Shown: positions 8,830-17,356 of the stretch, one piece after another | How positions within the stretch are numbered: the stretch's first letter is position 1 | Layout of the letters: each line of letters opens with the position of its first letter | Position numbers and translations under genes: made by a program | Notes under the pieces: model-generated | Database searches by the model: none | Seen by the model: the letters and a program-made list of their open reading frames with translations, nothing else | What the model was told of the DNA's origin: nothing | Source: Neobacillus sp. PS3-12 | GTDB taxonomy: Bacteria > Bacillota > Bacilli > Bacillales > Cytobacillaceae | Direction: 5' to 3' | Length of the DNA: 64,000 nt | Assembly (NCBI RefSeq): GCF_030915385.1 | Contig: NZ_CP133268.1 | Location: 186,001-250,000 of the forward strand

Positions 8830-9150
8830 TTAAACCTCAAACTCCATTAAATAGACCTTTTGTTTAAATCCCCCTTTTTCTTCAACCTTCCGTTTACGAA
8901 TCTCTTCGATCTCATCTATAGTTACGCCATGATATTCAGCAAGGGCATATATGACCTCCAGTACATCAACTAATTCGGCAATCGTTTCTGCTTGGCTTTT
9001 TGAATGAATGTACTCATCCAATTCTTCGTATACTTTTTTCCATAATTCTTTCAGATATTCTTGGTTGTCTAATATTTTGCTAGTATACTGTTTTCCGTTT
9101 TTTTCGATTATTTCAGGGATGCGGTCCCTGACTAGTTTGTTATGTACCAA
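8830..9150 (-). CDS. MazG-like / PRA-PH-like nucleoside triphosphate pyrophosphohydrolase, copy A
   Basis: 106 aa from the TTG at 9150. The core NKLVRDRIPEIIEKNGKQY, then EELDEY, AELVDVLEVIYALAEYHG and EEIRKRKVEEKGGF carries the acidic EExxE / ExxD metal-binding pattern of all-alpha NTP pyrophosphohydrolases. The frame stays open to 9225, but the paralogue at 25312-25638 starts exactly at the equivalent of MVHNKLVRD, which argues for 9150; ATG 9177 is the other option. The two copies look around 60% identical. Here it lies downstream of the NERD helicase with a separate promoter region. Confidence 0.75.
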   Translation of the reverse strand: MVHNKLVRDRIPEIIEKNGKQYTSKILDNQEYLKELWKKVYEELDEYIHSKSQAETIAELVDVLEVIYALAEYHGVTIDEIEEIRKRKVEEKGGFKQKVYLMEFEV

Positions 9151-9292
9151 GGTCTTTTCTTTCAGTCTCCATTTCATCGCTCCCTTATATCTGTATAAAG
9201 ATGTGCATGAACGGACCCGAACCATCCTAATCCTTTATTGGTCCGAATATGCTAAAAGTGGTATTTATGTTCTTACACCAAAAATTAATAGA

Positions 9293-11212
9293 CTATAAAT
9301 TTTGGCTTTTAGCAGGGATCTTTGTATTCCTTTGGTTTACTATTTTTTCAAGATATTGTGTAAACTCCGATTCCCCTGAAAAAGATAAACACAAATACTC
9401 CTTCGCTCTTGTCATTCCGATATAAAGAAGTGATACCTCCCGCTCCCGATCTTCCTCTAAAGGAAATGGCATAGAATCAGCATTAACAATAAAAACTGCT
9501 TGAAAGTCCAAGCCTTTACTGCTATCGATTGTGCTGATTTTGATTTTCCCATCTTCCTTTTCAAATGATCGTTTCGATGTGTCACTTTCTGTGATCCAGT
9601 AATAAGGAAGACCTTCCTCGGCTAAAGACCGCTTAATAATATCAATAATCGGGTATTTATGTGTCCGTTTCACCCGATAAAGAATCAGCATCTCATTTAA
9701 AGGAACTTTTCGTTCTACATGCAGCTTCTTCATTTGCCTTGCCACGATTCTCATTTCATCGAAAAAATTAGGAGCTTTGATGACGCCTGGTTCTGGTCCT
9801 TTACGCTTCGTACTTTGCGGTGCAATGATCTCCCCATCTAGATTCCGATTCACCACTTTATTTTTAAACATCGAATGCTCACGGTAAAAATCCCAAGCAA
9901 ACTTCACAATTTGCGACGTGTTTCGATAGTTAATCGATAAAACTTTTGACCTTCCTTGAAAGCTCAATCCAGTATCCTGTATGTAAGACCGTTTACGCCT
10001 ATAAATGGTTTGTGCCCTGTCCTCGACCAATAATAAAGATTGCGTTTCTTCATTGATTAGTAAGCTGACAAGTCTCAGCCAATCTGCTTCGAAATCTTGG
10101 CCTTCATCAATGAGAACCGCATCATAAGTGGGCAAAATTGTTTCCTTTCGCTCAATCTTTTCAATAATTTCAGGAAGTTGCTGCTCTCTTATTTTTAGAT
10201 CATTTTTTAACCATGCATGGAAATTACGAACGACGATGTTCTGAGAAGATAATGGTTCATTTACACCCTCACCCGAAAAATCAAAGTCAAATAGATCTTC
10301 CGGTTCATTCAGCATATGATAGATCATTTGCTGAATAGCATTTGCCAGCGAGATATTATAGCAAAGGATCAAAATCTTCCAATCGGGATTTTGTTTGGAG
10401 AGCATCTTCGCCCGACTGGCTAAAATAATCGTCTTACCGCTACCTGCAACACCGCGAATCAAACGATTTTTATCCCCTATTTGTTTGGCCAGATTTTCCT
10501 GGTGAAGATCCATTGTTTTAATGTCATGAAGGGATAAAAGCAGTTGATCCTGATAAGGAACAGGCGGTTTGAATTCAGCGCTAATTCTGACTTCTGGGAA
10601 TAAATGATAGCGAATGGCATTAATGTCTTCCATCGAAAGTGGTTCTCTTAATCGAAATGGAACAACAAACATATTCAAAATCTTTTCCATAAGGATTTCT
10701 TCAGAGAATTCATCCTTATCGGGATCAATTTCTTCTCTCGTTAAACAAAGATTTGGTTCAATGACAGAGTAAAGTCCCTCTTCAACAAAATCTTTTGCAA
10801 ACATTCTCGTAAAAACAACACCAAACCCATAGGGGAATTTTAAATTGAATTTATATTTTCCATCTAATTGAATTAAGTTTTTATCCTTCTTTAGTACATC
10901 CACTACATGAAACATATTATCCCTAGCCTGTTTCATAGGACTTTTAATAATCGCTTGGTCCCCTGAAGTGGTAATAATATGCCATTCTTCATGATTGATT
11001 TGAAAAAGTGTCTTTTTGGTATAGTCCTTTACTTCTAGTACCAGAATTCCAAGATCAGGCCCAATAATCACAAAATCAGGTCTTTTGCCCTGAATTTCTG
11101 GTTCGAAATAAACAATATAATCATTCGGTAAAAATAGTTTTAATGTCCGAAATAATAACCGCTCACCCGTTGTAGCAGTGGATCGAATGGTTTCGGGAAC
11201 AGTAATCGCCAT
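9293..11212 (-). CDS. NERD-nuclease domain fused to SF1 (UvrD/Rep-like) helicase
   Basis: 639 aa. The N-terminal NERD domain (~13-115) has the PD-(D/E)xK-type residues D46, E60 and K62 (RPDFVII...LVLEVKDY). A superfamily 1 helicase follows: Walker A GVAGSGKT at 254-261, Walker B LIDEGQDF, motif III LLLVEDRAQ, and C-terminal TIDSSKGLDFQAVFIV and LYIGMTRAKEYL. Such fusions probably process DNA ends or invading DNA. The start is ATG 11212, with TTGGAGTGG upstream; the longer frame to 11263 adds an unlike N-terminus. It is divergent from the small gene at 11414. Confidence 0.85.
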   Translation of the reverse strand: MAITVPETIRSTATTGERLLFRTLKLFLPNDYIVYFEPEIQGKRPDFVIIGPDLGILVLEVKDYTKKTLFQINHEEWHIITTSGDQAIIKSPMKQARDNMFHVVDVLKKDKNLIQLDGKYKFNLKFPYGFGVVFTRMFAKDFVEEGLYSVIEPNLCLTREEIDPDKDEFSEEILMEKILNMFVVPFRLREPLSMEDINAIRYHLFPEVRISAEFKPPVPYQDQLLLSLHDIKTMDLHQENLAKQIGDKNRLIRGVAGSGKTIILASRAKMLSKQNPDWKILILCYNISLANAIQQMIYHMLNEPEDLFDFDFSGEGVNEPLSSQNIVVRNFHAWLKNDLKIREQQLPEIIEKIERKETILPTYDAVLIDEGQDFEADWLRLVSLLINEETQSLLLVEDRAQTIYRRKRSYIQDTGLSFQGRSKVLSINYRNTSQIVKFAWDFYREHSMFKNKVVNRNLDGEIIAPQSTKRKGPEPGVIKAPNFFDEMRIVARQMKKLHVERKVPLNEMLILYRVKRTHKYPIIDIIKRSLAEEGLPYYWITESDTSKRSFEKEDGKIKISTIDSSKGLDFQAVFIVNADSMPFPLEEDREREVSLLYIGMTRAKEYLCLSFSGESEFTQYLEKIVNQRNTKIPAKSQNL

Positions 11213-11413
11213 ATAACCACTCCAAATTTTGCATTTTTCTCCATTATACAACAAATAGTTCAATTTTCTTAACTAATCACAAATTATAGGTCTATAAAAC
11301 TAACAATTTTCTCCAAAAAGTATTGTTTTTTCCATCTTTTCTTTTAATATTAAAGTTATAGGAAATTCTCGAATACATATAACAATTACTAGACAAATTA
11401 GGAGGTGGTTATT

Positions 11414-11785
11414 TTGCTTAAGGGAATAATTGAAAAATTATTTAAACCAGAACAAAAGCCAACCCAATCAGAAGTACCAACCATTAGCCATGAGGATGTA
11501 GAAGCACTAATAGATGCAAAGTTGAAAGAACATACTGCAGCGATCGAAACGTCAATTAAAGAAAATACCCAAATTGAACAAAATCAAGAAGATAATAAAT
11601 TAACCGCAAAACAGGTTGATTATGCCCTCTCACTCATTGCCAAATTAAATGGAGAATATGTGTTGGCTGCTGAGCCATCTGACTTAACACTTAAAGATTT
11701 AAATCGTTTAATCGGCTATAACCGTTACAAAAACAAAGGGATTCTTGTTAATTTAGCTAAAAAAGGAGTACTGAAGAAGGGATAG
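11414..11785 (+). CDS. Small hypothetical protein, coiled-coil plus C-terminal domain
   Basis: 123 aa from TTG 11414, 8 nt after AGGAGG (GTG 11405 overlaps that site and is rejected). The N-terminal half is charged and probably helical or coiled. The C-terminal ~60 residues (TAKQVDYALSLIAKLNG, then LKDLNRLIGYNRYKNKG) form a compact basic domain resembling small nucleic-acid-binding modules, but no family is recognised. Own terminator at 11801-11837. Confidence 0.65.
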   Translation: MLKGIIEKLFKPEQKPTQSEVPTISHEDVEALIDAKLKEHTAAIETSIKENTQIEQNQEDNKLTAKQVDYALSLIAKLNGEYVLAAEPSDLTLKDLNRLIGYNRYKNKGILVNLAKKGVLKKG

Positions 11786-11800
11786 CTTGAAGTAATATTC

Positions 11801-11837
11801 AAAGAAACCCCATCGTTAATTCAACTGGGGTTTCTTT
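11801..11837 (+). terminator. Intrinsic terminator
   Basis: AAAGAAACCCCA pairs perfectly with TGGGGTTTCTTT across a 13-nt loop, 15 bp past the stop of the 123-aa gene. Confidence 0.85.
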
Positions 11838-11842
11838 GCTTT

Positions 11843-11989
11843 TCATTCAAATTGATAATGTAACCTATATTCAAATATCCTTTGTCCAATTAAATAATAT
11901 CTGTTGATCTTCCGAAACAACATCCATTTTCAATATAAAACTATTATTTTCAAATGTAATTAATCCCTTATAACTTCCGCTCTATTCCA
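11843..11989 (-). pseudogene. Decayed 3' end of a second PLD/DEAH helicase gene
   Basis: Minus-strand translation gives SGSYKGLITFENN, then DVVSEDQQILFNWTKDI, and after a small deletion EYRLHYQFE and a stop. This aligns codon by codon with the last ~50 residues of the helicase at 22887-25319 (SGSSKGLISFENN, DVVSEDQQILFDWTKEI, EYRLHYHFE). The DNA similarity is obvious by eye (11855-11985 against 22925-23065). The rest of the gene is absent; the large plus-strand helicase starts 67 bp away. It is a scar of a lost or replaced defence gene. Confidence 0.85.
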
Positions 11990-12055
11990 TGATATAATTT
12001 TATGTTGTAACACGCATTTTTGTAAATTTATGTAAAATGATGGAGGATGATTAAA

Positions 12056-15000
12056 ATGGAGGTTACTGCTCTCCATAAAGATAAATCGGAAAGACTTTTT
12101 ACCTATTTAAAAGAACTTTCCATGTTAAGATCCCCATTAATTAGGGATTTACAACAATATGAAAATATTTTATTTTTAAACGATATACCAAAGAATCCGG
12201 AATGCATTTCTCCTTTAAATGACAATATAAAGGATTCATGGATTGAAATAAAAAAACCGATCAAGCCTCAATTTCCCACTCCTCCTAAAGAATTACTGGA
12301 TTGGCTGGACCCTGCTACCCCAATTGATAATGTGAAATCAGTCATACAATTAGTAGATAACATTCCAAATCCAGACTATGAAGACGGGAATTCTGATGAT
12401 ATTGAAGAGGAAGAAAGAAATAAATACCTTTACCTTATGGATCATCCTGACATTTTACCAATCTTTGATTCTTATATAAGAAATGATTGGAATCGATGGA
12501 AAGAGGAATTTATTCGATATGATAAAATTCAAGAGATTTACACGAAATTATTCTCCATATATCAACAGCGAAAAAAACTTGGAGAACAATATGAGCTTGT
12601 AATCGGAATCGGATTATTAAATTGGAAAACATCTGATGGTCAGTTGGCCCATCGGCATGTCCTAACCGTTTCATGTCTTTTTCAATTTGATTCGTCAAAT
12701 GGAATTATAAGAGTTGTCCCCTCAACAGAAGATATCAAACCAGAAATTGAACAGGATATGCTAGAGCTTGATTTCCGTTTAGATCAGAAAGCTCTTACTC
12801 CTATCAAAGAAGTTGTGGCAGATTTGCAATCTGATTTATGGAATAAGTCACTACTAGATTCTCTTTTTAGATCGTTTGTTTTTTCTTTATCAGCTAATGG
12901 TAACTATCAAGCTGATTTTTTTGATAACAAAAAAGAAGCATCGAAGGAACCTACTATTTCTTATAGTCCTGCTCTAATTTTTAGAAAAAAGACAGAAAAA
13001 GGTTTCCAACAAGCGTGTTCGACCATTATCGAGAATTTGAAAATTGGTGAAATAGCTATTCCTCAGGGTATTCTGAGAATATTTGAAGAGCTAGATGATT
13101 ACAATGAGCAAAAAAGTCCCGAACAAAACCAAAATCATTGGGATGATCAAGACCAAACCATCTTCTTTCCGCTTGATGCAAATGATGAGCAAAGAAAAAT
13201 CATCACAAATTTAGAAACAAGAAATGGGGTTTTGGTTCAAGGACCTCCAGGTACAGGAAAAAGTCATACGATTGCCAATCTTACCTCTCACCTTCTGGCT
13301 ACAGGACGAAGAGTTCTAATTACAAGTGAAACGCCTAGAGCGCTGAAGGTTTTAAAAAACAAAATACCAAAAGAACTACAAGCTTTGTGTGTAAGTTTAT
13401 TAGGAGCTGATTCACAGTCATTTAAGGACCTAGAAAGCGTGGTTCAGACGATATCGAATCGCCGAGATACGTGGGACAAAGAAAAAACAGAACAAAATAT
13501 AAAGCAGCTCACGAATAAATTAAAACTAGATAATGAAAAAAAATCGGAATTACGGCTAAAATTACGATCAATAAGAGAGAAAGAAACATTTGAACATCAT
13601 TTATTAAATGGGACATATAAAGGGACTGCACAAAAGATCGCAATGAAGATTGCTGCTGAACGTGCAAAATATGAGTGGTTTACAGATACCGTTGAAATGA
13701 ATGCTGCTCCCCCACTCTCAAGTAATGAAGCGTCAGAACTATTGGAATTGCTTAATGAATTAAACGATAATATTCAGGAACAAATTCAGTTATTTCTTCC
13801 GTCACCTGACCTTTTATGGAGTGAAACTGATTTTAAACAAAAGGTAAATCGTGAACAAGAATTATTAGTAGCCATTGATCAATACCAAGATATAAGTGAA
13901 GATCAATTGGAGCCATTTTTCCTTTTAGACATTGAAAAGAGAAACGATCTTTCATCCTTGCTAAATGAACTTTCAAACCATTTATTGAAAGTTTCTGCAA
14001 AAAATGAACCGTGGATATCAACTGCTTTATCAGATCTTTTAGAAGGAAAGTTTAGACCTTGGGAAGAATTTTTCAATCAGATTAATGTTTATCTTCAAGA
14101 TATCGAGAATCTTTCCAGCAAACATAACCTAACTGAAATAACAGGGCATGAACAGGTAAGTTTTACTCAACTACATTCAGATTCAAAACTGCTGCGTTCT
14201 CATTTTGAAAGTGGTAAAGGCCTGGGAATGCCAGGACTTCGACCAAAATTAGTAAAAGACGCCTGGTATATCATAAAAGAAGTCCGAGTTGATGGACGTA
14301 AATGCGAGTCACTTGAGTCAGTCACCTTATTAGAGGAAGTAGTTCATACCGATCATACGTTAAAGATGATCGAACAAATGATTACCGAGCAACTAAAAGT
14401 AGAAATGACGACAGTTAACTCACGTTTATTACGTCTGGCAAATATTAAAAATACTTTGGAGCCATTCAGCTTACTCCTTCAATCCAAACAATCATTGGAA
14501 ACGATCAAGCAGGAGTTTCAAAATGTTCATTTCATAAGTCAAAATGTACTAAACAAAGAAACGATTACTGATCTAAATTCCCAGTTGGAATATGTAAATT
14601 TAAAAGAATCATTAGATGCCCTTCAATTGGAATGGTTCCAATTAATAGAAAATATCAAAAAGGTATCTGGATCCGATGGTGCCCACCCTGTTGTGGAAGT
14701 TTTAACAAACTCCATTCAAAGTCGTGATGTAGAAAATTATGTCTATGCTAGAGAGACAACTTTAAAGCTGGATGAATTCAGCCGTAAAAGTATCCGATGT
14801 GAGGCGTTATTGCAAAAAGTAAAAAGATTGCTTCCAAGGTTATATTCAAATCTCGTAGCAGACTTTGATTATACCTATTGGGCAAACAAATTTAGTGATT
14901 TTGAAAAAGCATTTGAATGGGCAAAGGTAACTACCTGGTACACTCAGTTTACTTCAGCCAATGAAACAAAGCTGGAAAAAGAACTAGACGAACTTGAAAA

Positions 15001-16921
15001 TTCAATCAAAAAGTCCATTTCGCTATTAGGTGCCCAAAAAGCTTGGTATTCTACTTTGGAAACAATGACAGAGGGACAACGGCAGCATTTATTAGCTTGG
15101 ACCACTTCGATGAGAAAAGTAGGAAAAGGCACTGGTAAGAATGCGTATATTCATTTACAGGATGCTCAAAAACATATGGCTGAATGTCGGGATGCCATCC
15201 CAGCGTGGATTATGCCATTATACCGGGTATTTGAAACATTTGAGGTAAAACCAAATCTTTTTGATGTCGTCATTATTGACGAAGCCAGCCAGTCGGGACC
15301 AGATGCTGTCATCTTGCAATACATTGCCAAAAAACTGATCGTTGTTGGAGATGATAAGCAAATTAGCCCAGAATATGTAGGGATTAACCGCGAAGATATT
15401 CAATATTTACGGAAACAGTATTTATATGATTTCAAGCTGGCTGATATGCTGGATATTGAGAACTCATTTTTCGATTTGGCCAACGTATTATTTGGCGGAA
15501 GAATTACTCTTAGAGAACATTTTAGGTGTATGCCAGAGATCATTCAGTTTTCTAACCGTATCAGTTATTCAAATACACCACTAATTCCGTTAAGGCAGTA
15601 TCCGCCTAACCGATTGGATCCAGTAAAAACGATACATGTTCCAAATGGATATCGTGAAGGTGCGGGATCAAAGGTATTTAACCGTCCCGAAGCTGAAGCA
15701 ATTGTTGCACAAATAAAAGCATGTATTACAGATTCCCTGTACAACGGAAAATCTATGGGAGTAATTAGTTTACAAGCCGAAGGCCAAGCCCAATTAATTG
15801 AAAAACTATTAATTGAAGAAATTGGACCAGAAGAGATGGAAAAACGCCATATTATATGCGGGGATGCTTATGCCTTTCAGGGTGACGAGCGGGATATAAT
15901 GTTTTTAAGTCTTGTTGCGGCACCAGGTCAAACTGTGATGCGTGCATTGGTAACAGAGAAAGATAAACGAAGATTCAATGTTGCTGTAAGCCGTGCAAAG
16001 GATCAATTATGGCTAGTCCATACACCAACCATTAATGATATACGCAATAAGGATTGCTTAAGGTATCAACTGATCTCCTATTGTGAGAACCCAGAAAAAG
16101 AAATTTTGGAGTCTGATCGAGCATTATGTGAAAGTGAATTTGAAAAAGCAGTCTTTGATCAAATCACTTCCAGAGGATACCGTGTTATTCCACAGGTTGA
16201 AGTTGCCGGATATCGAATTGATCTTGTCGTGGAAGGGTCAAAAGGAAAAATTGCTGTTGAATGTGATGGAGATCAATGGCATGGTCCAGATCGCTTTGAT
16301 TATGATATGAACCGCCAAAGAATCCTTGAACGTTGCGGATGGAAATTCTGGAGAGTTAGAGGCAGCGATTATTATTATAATCCCGAAAAAGCCCTTGCTT
16401 TCTTGTGGGACACACTCCATTATTACGGAATTCAGCCTGTGGAATCTATTTCTTCAAGAACAGAACCATTTGTTAAAAAAACAGATTCTACTTCCATACA
16501 AGATAATGTGGTAGAAAAGCCTTCTAGAAAAGAAAATGTTGAATCTAAAATGGAAATAGAAACAGCTGCTCCCCCTTCTGATATGTTCTTAGCTTTCCAT
16601 GAAGCTGCAGCTGGGCTGGATGAAACAACCAGTGCAAATATTAATCACAATCATAGAGAAGAAAACACTCAAACGACGGAACAATTGGAATCAGTTAACA
16701 CCCTATCACCAGTAAACGGATTAGAGAAGTACCTGATAGCCAATGGTTTTGAAGTGGTTGATAAACGGGATAAAGGTGGAGCTCTATGGCTTATAGGCGG
16801 CGAAGAACTTTCCCCTATCATTTCTGAATTAAGAGAATATCATATTCCATTTACATTTGCCTATAACGGAAGTAAAACAACTGACAAAAGACCAGCTTGG
16901 TACACAACTTATCAGGATTAA
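12056..16921 (+). CDS. Giant SF1 helicase (COG1112-like) with C-terminal Vsr/DUF559-like nuclease
   Basis: 1,621 aa, start ATG 12056 after GGAGG (12042-12046); ATG 12047 touches that site. An N-terminal ~380-residue region of unknown function is followed by an AAA_11/AAA_12 type SF1 helicase: Walker A GPPGTGKS at 396-403, a ~650-residue helical insertion, Walker B IIDEASQ with D1075/E1076, motif III VGDDKQISP, and motifs V-VI AFQGDERDIMFLS and FNVAVSRAKDQLWL. Next comes a restriction-endonuclease-like domain (~1365-1465) with D1389, E1402, D1404 and QWHGPDR, as in Vsr/DUF559/MTES_1575 nucleases, and a ~65-residue C-terminal domain. Single-protein helicase-nucleases of this build occur in defence islands. 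Own terminator. Confidence 0.85.
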   Translation: MEVTALHKDKSERLFTYLKELSMLRSPLIRDLQQYENILFLNDIPKNPECISPLNDNIKDSWIEIKKPIKPQFPTPPKELLDWLDPATPIDNVKSVIQLVDNIPNPDYEDGNSDDIEEEERNKYLYLMDHPDILPIFDSYIRNDWNRWKEEFIRYDKIQEIYTKLFSIYQQRKKLGEQYELVIGIGLLNWKTSDGQLAHRHVLTVSCLFQFDSSNGIIRVVPSTEDIKPEIEQDMLELDFRLDQKALTPIKEVVADLQSDLWNKSLLDSLFRSFVFSLSANGNYQADFFDNKKEASKEPTISYSPALIFRKKTEKGFQQACSTIIENLKIGEIAIPQGILRIFEELDDYNEQKSPEQNQNHWDDQDQTIFFPLDANDEQRKIITNLETRNGVLVQGPPGTGKSHTIANLTSHLLATGRRVLITSETPRALKVLKNKIPKELQALCVSLLGADSQSFKDLESVVQTISNRRDTWDKEKTEQNIKQLTNKLKLDNEKKSELRLKLRSIREKETFEHHLLNGTYKGTAQKIAMKIAAERAKYEWFTDTVEMNAAPPLSSNEASELLELLNELNDNIQEQIQLFLPSPDLLWSETDFKQKVNREQELLVAIDQYQDISEDQLEPFFLLDIEKRNDLSSLLNELSNHLLKVSAKNEPWISTALSDLLEGKFRPWEEFFNQINVYLQDIENLSSKHNLTEITGHEQVSFTQLHSDSKLLRSHFESGKGLGMPGLRPKLVKDAWYIIKEVRVDGRKCESLESVTLLEEVVHTDHTLKMIEQMITEQLKVEMTTVNSRLLRLANIKNTLEPFSLLLQSKQSLETIKQEFQNVHFISQNVLNKETITDLNSQLEYVNLKESLDALQLEWFQLIENIKKVSGSDGAHPVVEVLTNSIQSRDVENYVYARETTLKLDEFSRKSIRCEALLQKVKRLLPRLYSNLVADFDYTYWANKFSDFEKAFEWAKVTTWYTQFTSANETKLEKELDELENSIKKSISLLGAQKAWYSTLETMTEGQRQHLLAWTTSMRKVGKGTGKNAYIHLQDAQKHMAECRDAIPAWIMPLYRVFETFEVKPNLFDVVIIDEASQSGPDAVILQYIAKKLIVVGDDKQISPEYVGINREDIQYLRKQYLYDFKLADMLDIENSFFDLANVLFGGRITLREHFRCMPEIIQFSNRISYSNTPLIPLRQYPPNRLDPVKTIHVPNGYREGAGSKVFNRPEAEAIVAQIKACITDSLYNGKSMGVISLQAEGQAQLIEKLLIEEIGPEEMEKRHIICGDAYAFQGDERDIMFLSLVAAPGQTVMRALVTEKDKRRFNVAVSRAKDQLWLVHTPTINDIRNKDCLRYQLISYCENPEKEILESDRALCESEFEKAVFDQITSRGYRVIPQVEVAGYRIDLVVEGSKGKIAVECDGDQWHGPDRFDYDMNRQRILERCGWKFWRVRGSDYYYNPEKALAFLWDTLHYYGIQPVESISSRTEPFVKKTDSTSIQDNVVEKPSRKENVESKMEIETAAPPSDMFLAFHEAAAGLDETTSANINHNHREENTQTTEQLESVNTLSPVNGLEKYLIANGFEVVDKRDKGGALWLIGGEELSPIISELREYHIPFTFAYNGSKTTDKRPAWYTTYQD

Positions 16922-16926
16922 ATATT

Positions 16927-16957
16927 AGGACCAATCAGAATAATGATTGGTCCTTTT
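16927..16957 (+). terminator. Terminator of the giant helicase gene
   Basis: AGGACCAATCA and TGATTGGTCCT form an 11-bp stem followed by TTTT, 6 bp past the stop. The ~400 bp from here to 17356 holds no recognisable gene. Confidence 0.85.
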
Positions 16958-17356
16958 GCTTGTAAAAAAGACTTGACGGGCAAGCATGTTCACTTAAAGA
17001 GAACGATTAGTTATTGACTGTTTTTTTATGATAAACTGATTTCTTGTTATACCTTCGTTTAAGTATGTCTATAAACTTTTGATAATCAAACTTTTGGAAT
17101 TTCCCATTCCTTCTGATTGATTATCTTCTTCAAATAAAATGTGAACTGGGATTCCCTTTAAAGGATCAGAATTTCAAATCGGGATAAATAAATAAACCTG
17201 CATGGATCATTTTAACAATAATGATTGATTTTGATACATGCCTTTTTAGATTTTACCATGTCAGTGACATAATCTGTCTGAAATAGAAACGAATGCTTTG
17301 AATTATGGAATAACTTTTGAACCCAATACAGATTCCAATAGTATTGAATGGATCAG

